From the NCBI GenBank assembly GCA_950097265.1, contig CATNDJ010000010.1, positions 1 to 64,000 on the forward strand: DNA of 64,000 nt, in the 5' to 3' direction. The DNA is from an uncultured Oscillibacter sp. GTDB lineage: Bacteria; Bacillota; Clostridia; Oscillospirales; Oscillospiraceae. The position numbers and the translations under genes are program-made. The notes under the pieces are model-generated. The model saw only the letters and a list, made by a program, of their open reading frames with translations, did not search any database and was not told the DNA's origin. Positions 24,817 to 33,482 of this stretch are shown in pieces. The number at the start of each line of letters is the position of its first letter. Position 1 is the first letter of the stretch.

Positions 24817-26220
24817 TCACTTCCCCACGCAGAACCGGGAGAAGATGCGCTCCACAATCTCCTCCTTGGCCGTCCGGCCCGTCAGCTCCCCGATGGCGTC
24901 CAGGGCCTCCTCCGCGTCCGTCAGGGCCGCGTCGGGGGTCAGCCCGCCCTCCAGAGCCTCCAGCGCCCGGCGGACGGCGCTTCGCGCCCGGGAGGCCGCC
25001 TCCTCCTGCCGCCGGTCCGTGAGGAGGCTCCCCGCCTCCCCCGGATCCCCGGCGGGGAACAGGGCCGCCACGGCCTCCTCCAGCTTGTCCAGCCCCTGGC
25101 CGGTAACGGAGGAGACGCAGAGGCAGGCGGCGGGGTTGTTGGCGTCCTTTTGGATAAGCCCGATGGAAAAGGCGTGGGGCCCGGTCAGGTCGCATTTGGA
25201 CTCGATACAAAGCCAGGGCTTCCCGGTTTCCGCCACCTGGCTCAGGAGGAGCGCCTGCGCCTCCAGGTAAGCCCGGTTTTCCGGGCAGGCCTCCGCGGCC
25301 CCGTCCTTTACCAGCAGAATCAGTTCCGCCTCCTCCATGGCCCGGCGGGACCGCTCCACGCCTAAGCGCTCCACCTGGTCCTCCGTCTCCCGGAGGCCCG
25401 CCGTGTCGACGAGGCGCAGCAGCACCCCGCCGCAGAGGACGGACTCTTCCACCGTGTCCCGGGTGGTCCCCGGAATGTCGGTGACGATAGCCCGGTCATA
25501 CCCCGCCAGGGCATTCAGCAGGGAGGACTTCCCCGCGTTGGGCAGGCCCACGATGGCCGTCCGCACCCCCCGCTTCAGCACCCGTCCCCGCTTGCAGGTG
25601 TCCAGCAGGGCCGTCAGGGCCTCCTCCGCGCCCCGGAGGGCGGAGACGATCTCCTCCGGCCCCGCGTCCTCGATGTCCTCGTCGGGGTAGTCTACCACGG
25701 CGTAAAACCGGCTGGCCACGTCCAGCAGGGCCTCCTGCATCGGCTCCAGCCGGCGGCGCAGCCCCCCGTCCAGCTGGGCGGCGGCGTTCCGGGCGGCGGC
25801 GGCGGTCTCCGCGTCGATGAGGTCCACCACGGCCTCCGCCTGGGTCAAATCCAGCCGCCCGTTCAGAAAGGCCCGCTTGGTGAACTCCCCCGGCCCCGCC
25901 TGCCGGGCTCCCGCGGCAAAAAGGGCCGCCAGCAGCTCCCGGAGGACCACCGGGGACCCGTGGCAGTGGAACTCCGCCGAGTCCTCCCCGGTGTAGCTGC
26001 GGGGCCCGGGGAAGCGCACCGCCAGCCCCCGGTCGATGACCCGGCCCCCGCCGTCCAAAATCTCCCCCAGGACCATCCGCCGGGCCTCCAGCTCCCCGAA
26101 GGGCCGGGAGGCCCGGAAGACCCGCCCGCAGACGGCAAAGCACTCCGGTCCGGAGACCCGGACGACCCCGATGGCGGAGGGAGCGCCTCCCCCGGCGGCG
26201 ATGGCGGCAATGGTATCCAT
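24817..26220 (-). CDS. mnmE: tRNA uridine-5-carboxymethylaminomethyl GTPase
   Basis: A 467-residue MnmE (TrmE), which with MnmG modifies wobble U34 of certain tRNAs. The N-terminal folate-binding domain has 'IAAIAAGGGAPSAIGVVRVSG'-type sequence and 'CHGSPVVL'. The G domain has 'GLPNAGKSSLLNALAG' (G1), 'TDIPGTTRD' (G2/G3 region) and 'VDTAGLRETED'. The protein ends in the characteristic 'FCVGK' (C-[IVL]-G-K). mnmG is not in the window. No clear promoter lies between it and the upstream terminator at 26233-26265. Confidence 0.97.
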   Translation of the reverse strand: MDTIAAIAAGGGAPSAIGVVRVSGPECFAVCGRVFRASRPFGELEARRMVLGEILDGGGRVIDRGLAVRFPGPRSYTGEDSAEFHCHGSPVVLRELLAALFAAGARQAGPGEFTKRAFLNGRLDLTQAEAVVDLIDAETAAAARNAAAQLDGGLRRRLEPMQEALLDVASRFYAVVDYPDEDIEDAGPEEIVSALRGAEEALTALLDTCKRGRVLKRGVRTAIVGLPNAGKSSLLNALAGYDRAIVTDIPGTTRDTVEESVLCGGVLLRLVDTAGLRETEDQVERLGVERSRRAMEEAELILLVKDGAAEACPENRAYLEAQALLLSQVAETGKPWLCIESKCDLTGPHAFSIGLIQKDANNPAACLCVSSVTGQGLDKLEEAVAALFPAGDPGEAGSLLTDRRQEEAASRARSAVRRALEALEGGLTPDAALTDAEEALDAIGELTGRTAKEEIVERIFSRFCVGK

Positions 26221-26232
26221 AGGCTGCTCCTT

Positions 26233-26265
26233 TCAAAAGCAGGGGCGGGCTGTCCGCCCGCCCCT
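26233..26265 (-). terminator. Intrinsic terminator of the LRR/SLH protein gene
   Basis: On the minus-strand transcript, a ten-pair stem (AGGGGCGGGC / GCCCGCCCCT) is followed by GCTTTTG. Confidence 0.85.
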
Positions 26266-26270
26266 GTCGG

Positions 26271-29174
26271 TTATATTCTTTGACTGTAGCGGTAGAGAAT
26301 CACCGCGAACTGAGCCCGGGTCAGGGACCCGTTGGGATTCAAGCTCTTGTCGGCGGTGCCGCTGACGATGCCGTTGGCCAGGGCCCAGGAGAACGCGTCC
26401 CGGGCCACGGCGGGCACGGTGCGGCTGTCGTTGTAGCCCGCCAGGCTGGTGGTGTTCCGGTTCGTGCTGCCCGAGAGGCGGGCGCAGCGGTACAGGGCCG
26501 TTACCAGCTGATGGCGCTTCACTGCGCCGGTGGGCGCGGAGCCGTCGGCAAAGCCCCCCTGAACGGCCCAGCGCCGGGCCTCCTCCATGCTGCCGGGGTT
26601 GGACCCGGTGAGGCGGGCCAGCACCATCCAAAGCTGCTGGTGGGTGATGGTCCCGTCGGGGTTAAAGCGGCCTCCGGAGCCGTTCATATAGCCCATCTGG
26701 TTGGCCCAGTTGATCTCCCCCGCCGCCCAGTGGCTCATGGGGATGTCCCGGAAGAGCTGCTGGGACGCGTCGGTCCGGGGCGCGTCCAGGGTGGGGTTCT
26801 GGGTGGGCACCACGTCCGTGGTCCGCCGGGGGTCCCCGCCGGAGGCGCTGTCCCCCGGGGCGGTGGCCCAGCTGGGCCCGGAGCTCTTGCGCTCGAAGGT
26901 GGCCCGGATTTCCACGTTGGACGCGGGCATGGTGAAGCGGTACTGCCCGCCGCCCAGGTCCGTCAGCTCGGGGACCTTGCCGTCGGCGCCGACCACCCGC
27001 ACCATGTCCAGCACATAGCCGGAGCTGGGGGAGACGGTGACGGTCACCTTGTCCCCCGCCTGGCCGGTGGTCCGGTTGGCGGAGGCGGTGCCTCCCGCCC
27101 CCTGGACGATGGTAATCTGATAGCTCTTGGGCTTCTCCGGCTCCGAGGGGTTGTCGGGGTCCTCGGGCTTGGAGGGCTCCCCGGTGGCGGGGAGGACGAT
27201 TTTGTCTTCCTTGCCGCAGGTCTTGCAGGTCCGCTTTTTCTCTCCCGCCTGGGTGAGGGTGGGTTCCTTAGTCGTCCACTCGCCCCAGTCGTGCTGCCCG
27301 GTGGCGGGGAGGGTGATGGCCCGGTGCTCCGTCTCGCCGCAGAGGGTGCCGTCGGACAATTTGTTCTGGCAGGTAACGATCACGTATTCCACGCCGGGCT
27401 CGCCGCAGGTGGGGGCCTTGTCCTCCTTCCCCTCTCCGGGGTTCTCGTCCTTGACGGGCGCGCCCCAGTCGTGGCCCTTCTTGGGGAGAATCACCTTTAC
27501 CGGAGCAATCGTCTTGCCGCAGGCGGAGCAGATCTGCCCGGCGGTCCGCGTCTCGCCCTCCTCCTGGCAGGTCGGCTCTTTGATGGGCTTATCCGGCGCC
27601 GGGTGGTCCTTGTCTTCTATCCACGTGTGCTCCCCGGAAATCTCTCCCGTCTCAATTCTCTCGGGCACGTCCTCGCCGCAGACCGTACACGTGTATGCCG
27701 GGTACTTCGTCTTCTTGGGGGTCTCGCAGTCCCCCGGCTCTATGACTTCTTCCTTGTACCCCTCCGGCGGCGTGTGGGGCAGTTTGTCGACGGTCTGGGT
27801 GTCGTCGTCGTCCCATTCCTTCGCGCCGCAGACCGCGCAGGTTTTCACCGCCGTCTTTTTGCCCTCCGCCGTACAGGTGGGCTCGTCATCGGGCGTCGTC
27901 TTGTAATCGTAGGTCTTTTCGCCAAAACTGTGATCCGGCTTAGTGATTTCTTCCAGGGAAGCGTGCTCGTCGGTGTTCTCCAAATGGGCCTTGTAAGCGC
28001 CCGTAATTTCTCCGCCGTCGTACTTTTCGCACTCCTCGCACACCCGGATTTCTCCGCACGTGTCGCAGACGTAGTCCACAACCTGATAGCCCACCTGTGA
28101 GCAGGTGGCCTCCCGGATAACGCGGGGCTCGTCGGCTTCTTTTTTGCCGTCGTACTTGTGCCCCGTCGCCTTGTCTGCCGGGCCTGTCGATGGCTCCGTC
28201 GTCACCGCGCGGCAGTCCGGGCACTGCTTTCCGCCGGAGGAACCGTCCTTCGTGCAGGTGGGCTTCACCGCCGGGATATCAAGATGGTTGGCCTCGGGAG
28301 TTTTGTGGTTCTTCGGGTCAATCTCAAGGACCTCCAGGCCCTCGGCGGGCTTGCCGCACACGGTGCAGTATTTTCCCGCCTTCCGCCCGGTCTCCACGCA
28401 GTTGGCGGGGACCTCGGCCACCTCCGCTCCAGGCTTGTGGCCTGTGGCCGGGATGGAATGCTCTTCTGTAATGATATCACGATTGCACTTTTCGCAGGAA
28501 GCGACAACCCGTTCCCTTCCGTCCGCCGTACAGGTGGCCGCCTTGAGTTCCTCGGGGTGGCTTAACAGGGAAAAATGGACAATCCGCGGTTCAGCATCCT
28601 TTTGAGCGGGTTCCTTTGTCATATCCCCGTAGTGCAGAAACGCCAGCTTTGTATCCATATAAAAGGCCGTCGCCTCAATTGTAGTGACCTTGGCGGGAAT
28701 GTAAATCGTGTCCAAATCGCCGCATCTGCTGAACGTCCCCGCTTTAATGGTGGTCAGCTGCGCCGGCAAAATCACATCGTTCAGGCTTGAGCAGCCCGCA
28801 AAGGCGTCTTTCTCAATGGTGGTAACTTCACAGTTCTTGGAAAAATATACGTTATCAAGATTCACGCAGGTATTAAACGCGCCTTCACCGATGGTAACGA
28901 CTTTTTTGCCAATCTCCACGGTCCTCAATATGCCGCACCCTTGAAAGGCGTTGGCGGCGACCGACGTGATGGGTACGCCGTTGACCTCCGCCGGAATGAC
29001 TGCGTTTACAATCGCAGATTTGCTGACCGGCCCCAGGGCCGTGCCGGTGTCCAAATCGTACAGGATGCTGTCGCTTCCGCTGGCGGGATACTTGACCTGC
29101 GCCGCCGAAGCGCCCACCGTCAGCGCCGCCATAACGGCCACCGTCAGAAGCACTCTCCAAATCCAACGCCTCAT
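26271..29174 (-). CDS. Surface protein: BspA-like LRR, tandem Cys-pair repeats, SLH anchor
   Basis: A 967-residue exported protein. The signal peptide is about residues 1-25 ('VAVMAALTVGASA'). About 50-185 are BspA-type leucine-rich repeats ('VVTIGEGAFNTCVNLDNVYF', 'VTTIEKDAFAGCSSL'). About 210-665 hold roughly nine tandem repeats of form T-C-x3-G ... C-x2-C-G ... G-H, each like a small zinc ribbon. A beta-repeat follows at about 685-762 ('YQITIVQGAGGTASANR'), then SLH repeats from about 808 to the end ('DIPMSHWAAGEINWANQMGYM'). It has its own promoter and terminator. The LRR part is visibly less GC-rich than the SLH part, which suggests a mosaic origin. The role is probably adhesion or cell-surface architecture. 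Confidence 0.92.
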   Translation of the reverse strand: MRRWIWRVLLTVAVMAALTVGASAAQVKYPASGSDSILYDLDTGTALGPVSKSAIVNAVIPAEVNGVPITSVAANAFQGCGILRTVEIGKKVVTIGEGAFNTCVNLDNVYFSKNCEVTTIEKDAFAGCSSLNDVILPAQLTTIKAGTFSRCGDLDTIYIPAKVTTIEATAFYMDTKLAFLHYGDMTKEPAQKDAEPRIVHFSLLSHPEELKAATCTADGRERVVASCEKCNRDIITEEHSIPATGHKPGAEVAEVPANCVETGRKAGKYCTVCGKPAEGLEVLEIDPKNHKTPEANHLDIPAVKPTCTKDGSSGGKQCPDCRAVTTEPSTGPADKATGHKYDGKKEADEPRVIREATCSQVGYQVVDYVCDTCGEIRVCEECEKYDGGEITGAYKAHLENTDEHASLEEITKPDHSFGEKTYDYKTTPDDEPTCTAEGKKTAVKTCAVCGAKEWDDDDTQTVDKLPHTPPEGYKEEVIEPGDCETPKKTKYPAYTCTVCGEDVPERIETGEISGEHTWIEDKDHPAPDKPIKEPTCQEEGETRTAGQICSACGKTIAPVKVILPKKGHDWGAPVKDENPGEGKEDKAPTCGEPGVEYVIVTCQNKLSDGTLCGETEHRAITLPATGQHDWGEWTTKEPTLTQAGEKKRTCKTCGKEDKIVLPATGEPSKPEDPDNPSEPEKPKSYQITIVQGAGGTASANRTTGQAGDKVTVTVSPSSGYVLDMVRVVGADGKVPELTDLGGGQYRFTMPASNVEIRATFERKSSGPSWATAPGDSASGGDPRRTTDVVPTQNPTLDAPRTDASQQLFRDIPMSHWAAGEINWANQMGYMNGSGGRFNPDGTITHQQLWMVLARLTGSNPGSMEEARRWAVQGGFADGSAPTGAVKRHQLVTALYRCARLSGSTNRNTTSLAGYNDSRTVPAVARDAFSWALANGIVSGTADKSLNPNGSLTRAQFAVILYRYSQRI

Positions 29175-29226
29175 CTTCCGCTCCTCCTATTCTCAAACAC
29201 GCGCCATGCGCCATTTTTACTTCTAC

Positions 29227-29255
29227 AGCATAGCACAAACTTCCCTTCCATGCAA
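29227..29255 (-). promoter_or_regulatory. Promoter of the LRR/SLH protein gene
   Basis: On the minus strand: TTGCAT (29250-29255), a 17-base spacer and TATGCT (29227-29232), about 50 bases before the start codon. Confidence 0.7.
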
Positions 29256-29259
29256 GGGC

Positions 29260-29288
29260 AAAAAAGGGCGGACCTTCCGGTCCGCCCT
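29260..29288 (-). terminator. Intrinsic terminator of pnp
   Basis: On the minus-strand transcript, a ten-pair stem (AGGGCGGACC / GGTCCGCCCT) with a GGAA loop, followed by six T residues. Confidence 0.93.
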
Positions 29289-29300
29289 GGAAAAGTTTGC

Positions 29301-31451
29301 TTACTTAATCCGCTCGCCCGCGGCCTCCTTGGCCTTGATTTCCCGGACGGCGTCCTTGTGGCTCAGGTTCACCCGGCCCTTTTCGTCGATGTCGGTGACC
29401 TTCACCCACATCATGTCCCCGATTTTGCAGGCGTCCTCCACCTTCTCAATCCGGTGTTCCGCCAGCTTGGAGATGTGGACCAGGCCGTCCTTCCCCGGGG
29501 CCAGCTCCACGAACGCGCCGAAGGTCATCAGGCGCACCACCCGGCCGTAGTACAGCGCGCCGATCTCCGGCACGAAGACGATGTCGTCGATGCATTTTTT
29601 CGCCGCGTCGCAGCTGGCCGCGTCCACGCCCGCGATGAAGATGGACCCGTCGTCGTTGATGTCGATTTTCGCTCCCGTGTCCGCCACGATTTTCTGGATG
29701 ACCTTGCCGCCGGAGCCGATGACTTCCCGGATCTTGGAGGGGTCGATGTGCATGGTCAGCATCTTGGGGGCGTACTTGCTGACCTCCTTCCGGGGCTCGG
29801 CGATGGCGGGGAGCATAATCTGATCCAGAATCTGGCAGCGCCCGTCGTAGGTGATGTCCAGGGCGTTTTTGATGATCTCCATGGTGAGGCCGTCGTTTTT
29901 CAGGTCCATCTGGATGGCCGTGATGCCCTTTTTCGTGCCCGCCACCTTGAAGTCCATTTCGCCGTGGAAGTCCTCCACGCCCTGGATGTCGATGAAGGTG
30001 GTGAAGCCGCCGTTATCGTCCTGAATCAGGCCGCAGGAGATGCCCGCCACGGGGGCGGAGATGGGCACGCCCGCGTCCATCAGCGCCAGAGTGGAGCCGC
30101 AGATGGAACCCTGGGAGGTGGAGCCGTTGGAGCTCACCACCTCGCTGACCACCCGGATGGCGTAGGGGAACTTTTCAACGTCGGGAATCACGGGCAGCAG
30201 GGCCCGCTCGGCCAGAGCCCCGTGGCCGATTTCCCGCCGCCCCGGAGAGCGGGCGGGCTTGGCCTCGCCGACGGAGTAGCCGGGGAAGTTGTAGTGGTGC
30301 ATATAGCGCTTCTCCGTCTCCTCCCAGATGGTGTCCAGCTTCTGGTTGGCGGAGAGGGTGTCCAGGGTGACGACGGAGAGGACCTGGGTCTGCCCCCGGG
30401 TGAAGAGGCCGGAGCCGTGGGCCCGGGGCAGCACGCCGACCTCGGAGGCCAGGGGACGGATCTCGTTTTTCTGCCGTCCGTCCACCCGGTGGCCCTCCAG
30501 CAGCCAGGCCTTCACGATTTTCTTCTGGAACTTGTAGGTGATCTCGTCCAGGTACTTGTCCATCTCCGGGTACTCGTCCAGGAAGAGCTCGTGCCACTTC
30601 TCAATGAGGGCGTTCCACCGGGTCTCCCGGACGTTTTTGTCGTCGGTGTCCATGGCGGCCTTGGCGTCCTCCATGGTGGCGGAAACGATTTTTTCAAACA
30701 GCTCCTCGTCGAAGTCCGCGTGGGGGTAGTCGAACTTCTCCTTGCCGATTTCGGCTACCATCCGGTTGATGAGCTCCACTTGCTTCTGGTTTTCCTCGTG
30801 GGCCATCTGGATGGCTTTGAACATGGTGTCGTTGTCCACTTCGTTGGCCCCGGCCTCGATCATGACCACCTTGCTCCCCGTGGAGACCACGGTGACGTCC
30901 AGGTCGGAGACCTTCCGTTCCTCGCTGGTGGGGTTGAAGATCAGCTTGCCGTCCACGAGCCCGACCTTCACCGCGCCCACGGGGCCGTGCCAGGGGATGT
31001 CGGAGATGGCAAGCGCCGCGGAGGCGCCGATGAGGCCGCAGATCTCGGGAGAGCAGTCGTGGTCCACGCTCATCACCGTGGCCATGATGGAGACGTCGTT
31101 GCGGAAGTCGTGGGGGAACAGGGGCCGGATAGGCCGGTCGATGACCCGGCTGGTCAGCACGCCCTTCTCCCCCGGGCGGCCCTCCCGGCGGTTGAAGCTG
31201 CCGGGGATGCGGCCCACGGAGTAGAGCTTCTCCTCAAAGTCCACGCTGAGGGGGAAGAAATCGATGCCGTCCCGGGGCCGGGCGGAGGCCGTGGCGCAGA
31301 CCAGGACCCGGGTGTCGCCGTAGCCCACCATAACGGCGGCGTTACTAAGCTCCGCCAGCTTCCCGACCTCCAGGGTCAGGGGCCGGCCCGCCAGCTCCAT
31401 TTCGTACTTGCGGTAGTTGGGAAACTGCCTCTGGGTGATGATGGTAGACAT
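29301..31451 (-). CDS. pnp: Polynucleotide phosphorylase
   Basis: A 716-residue 3'-5' exoribonuclease/polymerase of the RNA degradosome. It has two RNase PH-like domains ('RVLVCATAS', 'IDRPIRPLFP', 'ILPVI'-type core with 'GTSQGSICGSTLALMDAG'-like active-site region), then a KH domain ('DPSKIREVIGSGGKVIQKI') and a C-terminal S1 domain ('YYGRVVRLMTFGAFVEL'). I use the ATG at 31451 ('MSTIITQRQF') because 'aaaaggag' precedes it. The open frame extends 30 codons further, through a structured leader. It follows rpsO, as in most bacteria. Confidence 0.97.
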   Translation of the reverse strand: MSTIITQRQFPNYRKYEMELAGRPLTLEVGKLAELSNAAVMVGYGDTRVLVCATASARPRDGIDFFPLSVDFEEKLYSVGRIPGSFNRREGRPGEKGVLTSRVIDRPIRPLFPHDFRNDVSIMATVMSVDHDCSPEICGLIGASAALAISDIPWHGPVGAVKVGLVDGKLIFNPTSEERKVSDLDVTVVSTGSKVVMIEAGANEVDNDTMFKAIQMAHEENQKQVELINRMVAEIGKEKFDYPHADFDEELFEKIVSATMEDAKAAMDTDDKNVRETRWNALIEKWHELFLDEYPEMDKYLDEITYKFQKKIVKAWLLEGHRVDGRQKNEIRPLASEVGVLPRAHGSGLFTRGQTQVLSVVTLDTLSANQKLDTIWEETEKRYMHHYNFPGYSVGEAKPARSPGRREIGHGALAERALLPVIPDVEKFPYAIRVVSEVVSSNGSTSQGSICGSTLALMDAGVPISAPVAGISCGLIQDDNGGFTTFIDIQGVEDFHGEMDFKVAGTKKGITAIQMDLKNDGLTMEIIKNALDITYDGRCQILDQIMLPAIAEPRKEVSKYAPKMLTMHIDPSKIREVIGSGGKVIQKIVADTGAKIDINDDGSIFIAGVDAASCDAAKKCIDDIVFVPEIGALYYGRVVRLMTFGAFVELAPGKDGLVHISKLAEHRIEKVEDACKIGDMMWVKVTDIDEKGRVNLSHKDAVREIKAKEAAGERIK

Positions 31452-31497
31452 AGATACGCTCCTTTTCATTTGTCGTCCGGGAGCGGTCCTTTTCGTA

Positions 31498-31536
31498 TTT
31501 GAACCTTCGTCCAGGGGCCCTGGGCAAACGTTCAAA
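31498..31536. other. Nested inverted repeat in the pnp leader
   Basis: An outer pair TTTGAAC/GTTCAAA (31498-31504, 31530-31536) encloses a near-perfect inner palindrome CCAGGGGCCCTGG (31511-31523). It lies about 50-85 bases upstream of pnp, inside the rpsO-pnp spacer. It may be an RNA-processing or autoregulatory structure. Confidence 0.55.
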
Positions 31537-31578
31537 CACAAAAAGCGGCGGCTCCCGCGCGGGGTGGATAGGGACTTG

Positions 31579-31610
31579 AAAAAGGGCGGCGGAGACCGCC
31601 GCCCTTTTTT
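31579..31610 (-). terminator. Intrinsic terminator of rpsO
   Basis: AAAAAGGGCGGCGG / CCGCCGCCCTTTTTT with a three-base loop. It is symmetric and could work on both strands. Confidence 0.92.
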
Positions 31611-31613
31611 CTC

Positions 31614-31880
31614 TTATTTCCGGATGCCCAGCTTGGCGATGAGGGCGCGGTAACGCTCCACGTCCTTCTTCTGGAGGTAGTCCAGGAGGCTGCGGCGCTT
31701 GCCGACCATCTTCAAAAGCCCCCGGTTGGAGTGCTTGTCCTGGGGATTGGCCCGCATGTGCTCGGTGAGCACGTTGATGCGCTCGGTCAGAATGGCGATC
31801 TGAACCTCGGGAGAGCCGGTGTCGGTCTCGTGGGTCCGGTTGGCGCTGATGATAGCGGTTTTTTCTTCCTTGCGAAGCAT
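31614..31880 (-). CDS. rpsO: 30S ribosomal protein uS15
   Basis: An 88-residue S15, a primary binder of the 16S central domain. The signature runs through '[21 protein letters not shown]', the helical core and '[24 protein letters not shown]' at the end. The ribosome site is 'gaaaggtgg'. A leader of about 100 bases separates it from its promoter, room enough for an S15 autoregulatory RNA. Confidence 0.98.
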   Translation of the reverse strand: MLRKEEKTAIISANRTHETDTGSPEVQIAILTERINVLTEHMRANPQDKHSNRGLLKMVGKRRSLLDYLQKKDVERYRALIAKLGIRK

Positions 31881-31990
31881 GTGTGGTTTCCACCTTTCAA
31901 AATGATTCCCCGCGGGGCTGTGCTTCGGGCCGGTGAAGCTCCGCGAAACAAAGCTCCGGGGATGATATTGTCCGCCTGGCGGACTCCGTT

Positions 31991-32019
31991 ACTATATCAT
32001 AGTGATTTCCCATTGTAAA
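31991..32019 (-). promoter_or_regulatory. Promoter of rpsO
   Basis: On the minus strand: TTTACA (32014-32019), a 17-base spacer and TATAGT (31991-31996). It lies back to back with the GntR promoter. Confidence 0.75.
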
Positions 32020-32091
32020 GGGTCAATTCATGATTTTTCCGCCCGACCGGGAAATTTTTCCCCGCCGGTAACAAAAATCCCCCTCCGCCTC

Positions 32092-32120
32092 TTGACAAAC
32101 CCGGCATACTGTGTTAATTT
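32092..32120 (+). promoter_or_regulatory. Promoter of the GntR-ABC operon
   Basis: TTGACA (32092-32097), a 17-base spacer and TAATTT (32115-32120). Confidence 0.82.
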
Positions 32121-32141
32121 TCTTAATACAGTTAATACAGT
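32108..32141 (+). promoter_or_regulatory. Likely operator of the YtrA-type GntR regulator
   Basis: ACTGTGTTAA (32108-32117), a five-base spacer and TTAATACAGT (32123-32132) form a palindrome with one mismatch. A third copy, TTAATACAGT, follows at 32132-32141. It overlaps the -10 box and start point, so binding would block transcription. Confidence 0.7.
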
Positions 32142-32193
32142 TTACCAAACACAGCAGCGGCGGGGCCTCCCGCCGCGGAAGGGAAGGTATGCG

Positions 32194-32592
32194 GTGATCA
32201 GCCTCAATTACCGGGACTCCCGGCCCATCTACGAGCAGATCAAGGACGGGCTCCGCAAGCTGATCGTCACCGGGGCCATCGGGACGGACGAGAAGCTGCC
32301 CTCGGTCCGGTCCCTGGCGACGCAGCTGTCCATCAACCCCAACACCATCCAGCGGGCTTACAACGAGCTGGAGGGCGAGGGGTACATCTATTCCGTCCCC
32401 GGCAAGGGCAGCTTCGCCACCGGGGACCCGGATGCCGACGCGTCCCGCCGGGAGGAGCTCCGGGAAAAACTCCGGGAGCTGCTGGCGGAGCTCCGCTATC
32501 TCGGCGTCAGCCAGGAGGAGCTGATGGCTCTTCTTGAGGAAGAGCCATCCGGCGGGGCCCCCGCCGGGGGCGCAGGGAGGGAAGGTTTATGA
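32194..32592 (+). CDS. GntR-family regulator, YtrA subfamily
   Basis: A 132-residue repressor starting at a GTG after 'gggaagg'. The N-terminal winged helix-turn-helix has 'RPIYEQIKDGLRKLIVTGAI' and 'LPSVRSLATQLSINPNTIQRAYNELEGEGYI'. A short helical dimerisation tail ('REELREKLRELLAELRYLG') takes the place of a large effector domain, as in YtrA. It overlaps the ABC ATPase gene by four bases and probably controls its own operon through the palindrome over the promoter. YtrA regulators often respond to cell-wall-active compounds, but the inducer here is unknown. Confidence 0.9.
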   Translation: MISLNYRDSRPIYEQIKDGLRKLIVTGAIGTDEKLPSVRSLATQLSINPNTIQRAYNELEGEGYIYSVPGKGSFATGDPDADASRREELREKLRELLAELRYLGVSQEELMALLEEEPSGGAPAGGAGREGL

Positions 32593-33482
32593 TTCAAATT
32601 CAAAACGCCGTCAAGCGCTTCGACGGCTTTGCCGCCCTGGACGGGGTGAGCCTCAGCGTCCCCGCGGGGAGCGTGTACGGCCTGGTAGGCCCCAACGGCG
32701 CGGGAAAGTCCACCCTCATCCGGTGCCTGACGGGCATCTACCGCCAGGACGAGGGAGCGCTCACCATAGACGGAGAGCCCGTCTGGGAGAACGAGGCCCT
32801 GAAGGCCCGGGTGGCCGCCATCGCCGACGACTGGTACTACTTCCCCCAGGCCAGCATCCGGGACATGGCCAGGTTCTACCGGGGCTTCTACCCGAACTTC
32901 TCTGCGGAGCGCTACGAGAAGCTGAAGGAGGTCTTCGAGATCGACGAGCGCCGGCCCCTCCGCCGCCTGAGCAAGGGCATGCAGAAGCAGGCCGCCTTCT
33001 GGCTGGCCCTCAGCGCTATGCCGGACTACCTCATCCTCGACGAGCCCGTGGACGGCCTGGACCCCGTCATGCGGCGGCAGGTCTGGTCGTTGGTGCTGGG
33101 GGACGTGGCCCAGCGGGGGACCACGGTTCTCGTCTCCTCCCACAACCTCCGGGAGCTGGAGGACGTGTGCGACCACGTGGGCATTCTGGACCACGGGAAG
33201 GTTCTGCTGGAGCGGTCCCTGGCCCAGCTCCAGGACAACATGGTGAAGCTCCAGGTGGTCTTCAAGGACGGCGGCGGCGTGCCGGAGGACCTGGAGGTCC
33301 TCCACGCCTCCAAGGTGGGGCGCATTCACACCCTCATCATGCGCATGGGCGCGGCGGAGGCGCAGAACCGCCTGGCGGTTTACGAGCCCATGCTGGTGGA
33401 CGCCGTGCCGCTGACCCTGGAGGAAATCTTCATCTACGAGTTAGGAGGCGCCGACTATGCGGTCAAAGACATCGTACTTTAA
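32589..33482 (+). CDS. ABC transporter ATP-binding protein
   Basis: A 297-residue ATPase of the YtrB/CcmA type. Walker A is 'GPNGAGKST' (about residue 34), the signature is 'LSKGMQKQ' (variant of LSGGQ) and Walker B is 'YLILDEPVDGLDP', followed by the H-loop 'VSSHNL'. The C-terminal 80 residues form an accessory domain. It is translationally coupled to the regulator before it and overlaps the permease by 26 bases. It powers the permease encoded next. Confidence 0.94.
   Translation: MIQIQNAVKRFDGFAALDGVSLSVPAGSVYGLVGPNGAGKSTLIRCLTGIYRQDEGALTIDGEPVWENEALKARVAAIADDWYYFPQASIRDMARFYRGFYPNFSAERYEKLKEVFEIDERRPLRRLSKGMQKQAAFWLALSAMPDYLILDEPVDGLDPVMRRQVWSLVLGDVAQRGTTVLVSSHNLRELEDVCDHVGILDHGKVLLERSLAQLQDNMVKLQVVFKDGGGVPEDLEVLHASKVGRIHTLIMRMGAAEAQNRLAVYEPMLVDAVPLTLEEIFIYELGGADYAVKDIVL

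Noticed and set aside
28941-31502. Long plus-strand open frame opposite pnp
   Set aside because: It is a shadow of pnp: composition is His/Val/Gly/Asp-rich and it has no motifs.
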